Shown here: positions 59,674 through 64,000 of the stretch, in pieces
Layout of the letters: each line of letters opens with the position of its first letter
How positions within the stretch are numbered: the first letter of the stretch is position 1
Source: Nematostella vectensis
Taxonomy: Eukaryota > Cnidaria > Anthozoa > Actiniaria > Edwardsiidae
Length of the DNA: 64,000 bases
Direction of reading: 5' to 3'
NCBI RefSeq assembly: GCF_932526225.1
Contig: NC_064045.1
Coordinates: forward strand, 2,018,501-2,082,500
Program-made: the position numbers and the translations under genes
Notes under the pieces: generated by a model
What the model was told of the DNA's origin: nothing
Databases searched by the model: none
Seen by the model: only the letters and a program-made list of their open reading frames with translations

Positions 59674-62600
59674 ATGTCGTACAGGGATTTGCGAAGTAAG
59701 TTGAGAAAAATACATCTCTCGGGATTTTTATGGAATATTTTGTGTCAATGAACCAACATAGTAGCAGCTAGCTTGCCTTGATCTCTCCTGATCGTAATTT
59801 CTGTCGGCAGATTTCACGGAAATGATGAGATCGTTGGGGTATCCAAGGCTGATATCCATGGAGAATTTTCGCTCACCAAACTTTGCTCTTGTCGCTGAAG
59901 TACTAATATGGCTAGTAAAAAGGTGGGAAACATTTTAAAACATATTTTAAGGCTATACGAAAATTTAACATATATTGCTCTGGGACCAGTGAATAACAAA
60001 TGTAACTGCTGTTTATATTTCATACTATCGGGGTATAAAGTTATTATGTAATTTGAGTAAGAGTTTTACAGTTGTTGTCTCATATTCAGACTCTTTGTAA
60101 GTTGTAAACACTGGTAGCTAAAACACCTTGTCTTTAATACTGTATTCTGTGTACATTCGTTCATTTGTAGATATGATCCTAATGTGGAGTTGCCAATGGA
60201 CGTCGAGACTGAACAAGACAGAGTTCTGTTTATCAAGGCTGTTGCTCAATTCATGGTAAATGAGGGTCGTTGATTAAGTGGAAATGACAACAATCGATCA
60301 CAAAATCTGGCACAGCTTTCTGGGTTGCAAGGGTGTCGCCAGTTGGTAATTGTTGTCCCCAATAAATATGCTACTAGTGATGAGATAGACACATAAGGTT
60401 ATTGATTGGTTATTTATTCAAAAGGAGACTCATTTAATAGAAGAGTACTCATTTATAGGGGGAACTCATTTATACCAGGGAAGTGAAAGGAGATGGAATT
60501 GCAACTGAATATATTAAAGGCGTTTCACGACTTTCACTACAAGCATCGGTACACATTTTGCCAGGAACACTATCTCTAGCAAGCCCCCTTTTTCAGATGT
60601 TGAGCTTTGGGTATATTGCCATGAACCTATTTTGTTATTAGTGTGTAAAATATCGAAATTCAACGAGCAATACACAAATTTCAATGCCCTGTAGGGCCTG
60701 GCCGCACAACAACAAAGCTGATCACAGGGAAACTCGAACTACAAGCATCGGTACATATTTTGCCGTAAAAACAACCTCTAGCAAGCCCCGATTTTTAAAT
60801 TTGAAAGCTTGAGGTATATTGCCTTTGACCTATTTTGTTATTTGTGTGTAATATATCGAAATTCAACAAGCAAACCACAGATTTTGATGCTCTGTAGGGC
60901 CTGGCCGCACAAAAACAAAGCTGATCACAGGGAAACTCGAACTACAAGCATCGGTACATATTTTGCTGTGAAAACTACCTCTAGCAAGCCCCGATTTTTA
61001 GATGTATGTAGAAGCTTTAGGTATTTTGGAATCAACCTATTTTGTTGTGTGTAAAATATAATATTCAACGAGCAATGCATAAAAGTCCAAATCAATTTCG
61101 AAACTCAAATTAAAGAAGCGAAACGAACATAGAATGTGTGAAATCGTATAAATGCAGTTGCCATTCCATCTCCTTACACTTCCTTGTTTATACATAGCGG
61201 GGGAACTCATTTATAGGAGAGTACTTATTTATAGGGGGTACTCATTTATAGGGGGTACTCATTTACTGCGCTACACAGTTGAGCTTTAAATCCAGTAGTT
61301 TTGTTGATAAGTTTTTGTGTAAAAACTATAAGTTTTAATGCCACAACTGCATGTTGTCAATGCAAGCGTGAATGTTGTTAGGTAAAAGGAAAGCAGAAAT
61401 TTAGCAGGCTGGGATTGCAACACACATAAATACATTTTGAGCTATTTTGGGATTTAGTGGGAGAAGATTCGCTTAGTGTATTACAATGTATTTGTCAATT
61501 AAGGGAAGGCCCAAACTGTATTATATTTATTTTGCACAAAATTCTTTCCAAATTTTAGTGACCAAGAAACTAATATTTTTTACTTGTTCACGACAATAGT
61601 CAATTTCCCGGGATAAAACATCATGGCTGAGTCAAACCCGCCGTAGTCAATAATCAACGTTCTTGAATTATTACCGAGAGGACAAAGTGGTTTTTATGTT
61701 CGGCCTTTCTTATTTATTCTTTTCATTTAAACATTCCTCAACTGGTGCGCCTTTAGTGATACCGTGGTTGGAACCTTGAAAACATTGAGTTAACATTTTG
61801 TTACTGGCTGAAACTTATCGACAAAACTACTGGAATTTCCCACTCAACTGAATAGCACAGTGTAGGGGGGTACTCATTTATAGGAGGTATTTATTTATAG
61901 AGGGTACCCATTTATTGGAGGTACTCATTTATAGGAGGTAATGTACTGTACTCATTTATAGGGGGTATTCATTTATAGGGGTACTCATTTAAAGGGGGTA
62001 CTTATTTATAGGGGAGTACTCATTTATAGCGGGTACTTATTCATAGGGAGTACTCATCTATAGGGGTACTCATTTATACAGGGCTTCTGGAATTACGCGG
62101 ACAAAAACTAAAAATTACACGGGATTCTTTGCTAAATTACGCGGAAAATCAATCATTACGCGCTAAATTACGTGGGATTTTGCAATACATTTTTCTTTAA
62201 AAATCAAAATTTTGTGGGATTTTTTACTGAATTATGTGCTAAATTACACGGAATATCAACTGTTACGCCCAAACTCGGCGTAAAAGCACAAAATAACTTG
62301 AAAAGGTTATTTTTTTGCGCGAAGATATCTTAGGCGAGTTTTCATTGGCTCCTAGCCACCAGCCAATTAAAAAAGGTATTTTATTATTAGTTCTAGGCCT
62401 TCGCGGTTTAGCAAAGAACGCCTAGTCATTTTATTTGTTTTCGAAATTCAGTTTGAAATATCGCTTTCTTATGAAGAATATATCTCTTTTTTACGAGAAA
62501 TAGAGGTAAGATTCCTAAAAGAACACATCAGCTGTGCACTTAAATGTTTTGTCTTTCAAAATTTAGCCAAATTACGCAGGATTACGCAGAAATTTGTGGA

Positions 62601-63914
62601 TTACGCGGGGAAAGTTAAATTACGCGCTTGTGCGGAAGCCCTGTTTATAGCGGTTACTTATTTATAGGGAGTACTCATTAATAGCGGTACTCATTTATAA
62701 GGGGGTGCTAATCTATAGGATGCTTATTCATCTGGGGGTACTTGTTTGTCAGGGGGTGCTCTGTAATTTGTTTTGGTGCTCATTTGTCAGGCATGCTAAG
62801 CTACAAGTGTTTTCAGTAATTTGCTTAGGTGCTTATTTATTAGGGGTGCTAAGCTACAAGTGTTTATTTAGTGTAGCAGATACATATTACCCATCTCTTC
62901 TAAGGCAACCAAGGCCCACATCAAGCTGAACACCAAAAAGCTGTATGGAGCTGACGGTTATGCTGTCAAGGAACTTCTCAAGGTCACCAGCGTACTCTAC
63001 AATGCAATGAAGTCTAATGTGACGGATGACGAGGCTGAGCCGTCAGACGTTACCTCACTAACATTTGACATTTCTTCAAGGGTAATGTAAAAACGAATTA
63101 ATTTGTTTTAAATATTTTTAAGGGAAATCCAACTTTTAATCAATCCAATTTAGACAGCTCTATCAAGAAATGCTTTGCTATACAACCCTGCTAACATAAA
63201 CTTGACCAATTCCCTGCTTACTTAAACGGAGTGTGATTTCCCTTGGATTTGGACCTACTATCCAATCATTTTTACCCTCTCTTTTACTACTCTCATTTTC
63301 CTTAATCATATCGTACCCCTTTGATTTTAACTTTATCTTTTTTAGGGGTTCTAGCTGTAGTTTTCATTTTTAACAACCAATCATACAGTACTTAAGGTTA
63401 TTTCTAAAATAGAAGTTATGATAATAATCTTTTTAGAGTTTTATGTCTAGTTTTGATCATCATTTGATTGGCCAAAGGCTATTTTATAGTTTAAGTGTGA
63501 TTTGTTATAGATCAGTGACCTGAAAGCATCAAGGCAACTTGCCTCTGAGATTACAACAAGGGGTGCTGCCCTTTATGATCTGCTGGGACACGAGGTGGAG
63601 CTCCGTGACATTCGGACGAGAGCTATCGCCAAACCATTGGAGGTGAATGAGCTGGAAAATGGTATCAAGAAAAGCATATCACTGGCACAGGTAAAGGCTG
63701 TACCTCAGCTTGTGTTTTTAAAACTAAGTATTAGCTGTGAAATAGCTTTTAAAATGATTTTTTGTTGTTGCTGATGACAGGATGACATCAGAAAAACAAC
63801 TCAGATGCTGGACAACATTGCATCAGATGAGGCGAATCTGGAGGCCAAAATTGACAAGAAAAAGCAGGAGCTGGAAAGGAATCAGAAGCGACTACGCAGT
63901 CTTGAAAGTGTCAG
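59674..63914 (+). CDS. CLUAP1: Clusterin-associated protein 1 / IFT38, N-terminal exons
   Basis: An intraflagellar transport complex B subunit (IFT38, qilin, DYF-3) needed to build cilia. Six exons are seen: 59674-59695 (ATG), 59811-59922, 60171-60255, 62905-63081, 63511-63690 and 63781-63914. Phases match throughout and the gene continues beyond the window. The 236 complete residues here cover the calponin-homology-like N-terminal domain ([57 protein letters not shown]). They also include the start of the coiled coil ([40 protein letters not shown]). Strong similarity to vertebrate CLUAP1 is evident. The last donor in view is AG|GTCAGA. Intron 3 (60256-62904) is filled with repeats and a transposon-like element. 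An X-box lies just upstream. Confidence 0.97.
60537..61085. repeat. ~202-bp tandem repeat, about 2.7 copies
   Basis: Units start with 'ctacaagcatcggtacata' at 60537, 60739 and 60942, and each contains 'acctctagcaagccccgatt' and 'cctattttgttat'. Full units end in 'gggcctggccgcac'; the third is truncated before that. Divergence between copies is moderate. Inside CLUAP1 intron 3. Confidence 0.9.
62079..62643. mobile_element. 565-bp non-autonomous element with CAGGGCTTC ends
   Basis: Starts CAGGGCTTC (62079) and ends GAAGCCCTG (62643), a perfect 9-bp terminal inverted repeat of hAT-like form. TTTATA flanks both sides, though the surrounding repeat also contains this word. Internally about eleven 'aaattacgcgg / attacgcg' motifs crowd both subterminal regions, like transposase-binding arrays. 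No ORF. Confidence 0.7.
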
Positions 63915-64000
63915 GTCAGAAAACTACATGTCTTTATCTGCTGAAGACATTAACATGATGTAACAATATAACCCTGCATGGCTCACTTATACTATAACAT

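Larger units (their letters stand above)
60430..62850. repeat. Scattered ~16-bp repeats (GGGGGTACTCATTTATAG)
   Basis: Clusters at about 60430-60480, 61195-61270, 61865-62078 and 62644-62850 of 'gggggtactcatttatag' variants. They appear to be one minisatellite interrupted by the 202-bp repeat and by the element at 62079-62643. Confidence 0.85.

Overview
This is a eukaryotic, AT-rich animal contig. Genes have short exons with GT-AG introns, and transposon fragments and minisatellites dominate the rest. The transposon repertoire (a THAP/DDE plus YqaJ-nuclease element of the ISL2EU type), a 450-residue secreted protein resembling the cnidarian jellyfish-toxin family, and conserved ciliary genes together suggest a cnidarian, probably an anthozoan such as a sea anemone. 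No species marker is present, so this is an inference.

Layout. Positions 1-5150 hold decayed repeats with weak coding-like fragments. Positions ~5155-12905 are a nearly complete ISL2EU-type DNA transposon with two tail-to-tail genes: a THAP/DDE transposase (+) and a SWIM / YqaJ nuclease / PHD / Ulp1-protease gene (-) broken by one in-frame TAA. Positions 14384-14497 are a 114-bp inverted-repeat element with TA flanks, followed by a 5'-truncated LINE (14560-15357, -). A CRE/E-box tandem repeat lies at 15668-15990. Positions 17187-20785 (-) encode an eight-exon, 450-residue secreted toxin-like protein, with a likely non-coding first exon near 22.7 kb. From 23 to 30 kb there are dispersed repeats, two orphan coding fragments and four tandem arrays.

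Positions 30315-35043 (-) are a two-exon gene of unknown function (185 residues). Its 4.2-kb intron holds two minisatellites and a 261-bp inverted-repeat element whose apical loop encodes a complete type I hammerhead ribozyme. From 38 to 59.5 kb runs a minus-strand TEX47-like gene. Its introns are almost filled by tandem arrays, and one array (43612-44965) is an amplification of the gene's own 3' splice site. A 128-bp interval carrying a near-perfect RFX X-box separates this gene from the divergent CLUAP1/IFT38 gene (59674 to beyond the window end), which suggests a shared ciliary promoter.

Gene logic: CLUAP1 is an intraflagellar-transport subunit, TEX47 is a testis-expressed family, and the X-box between them is the classical cilium-gene control site. 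The rest is mobile and satellite DNA plus one secreted effector-like gene. The strongest points for follow-up are the hammerhead ribozyme hairpin, the decoy splice-acceptor array, the X-box bidirectional promoter, and the nonsense-split transposon accessory gene.
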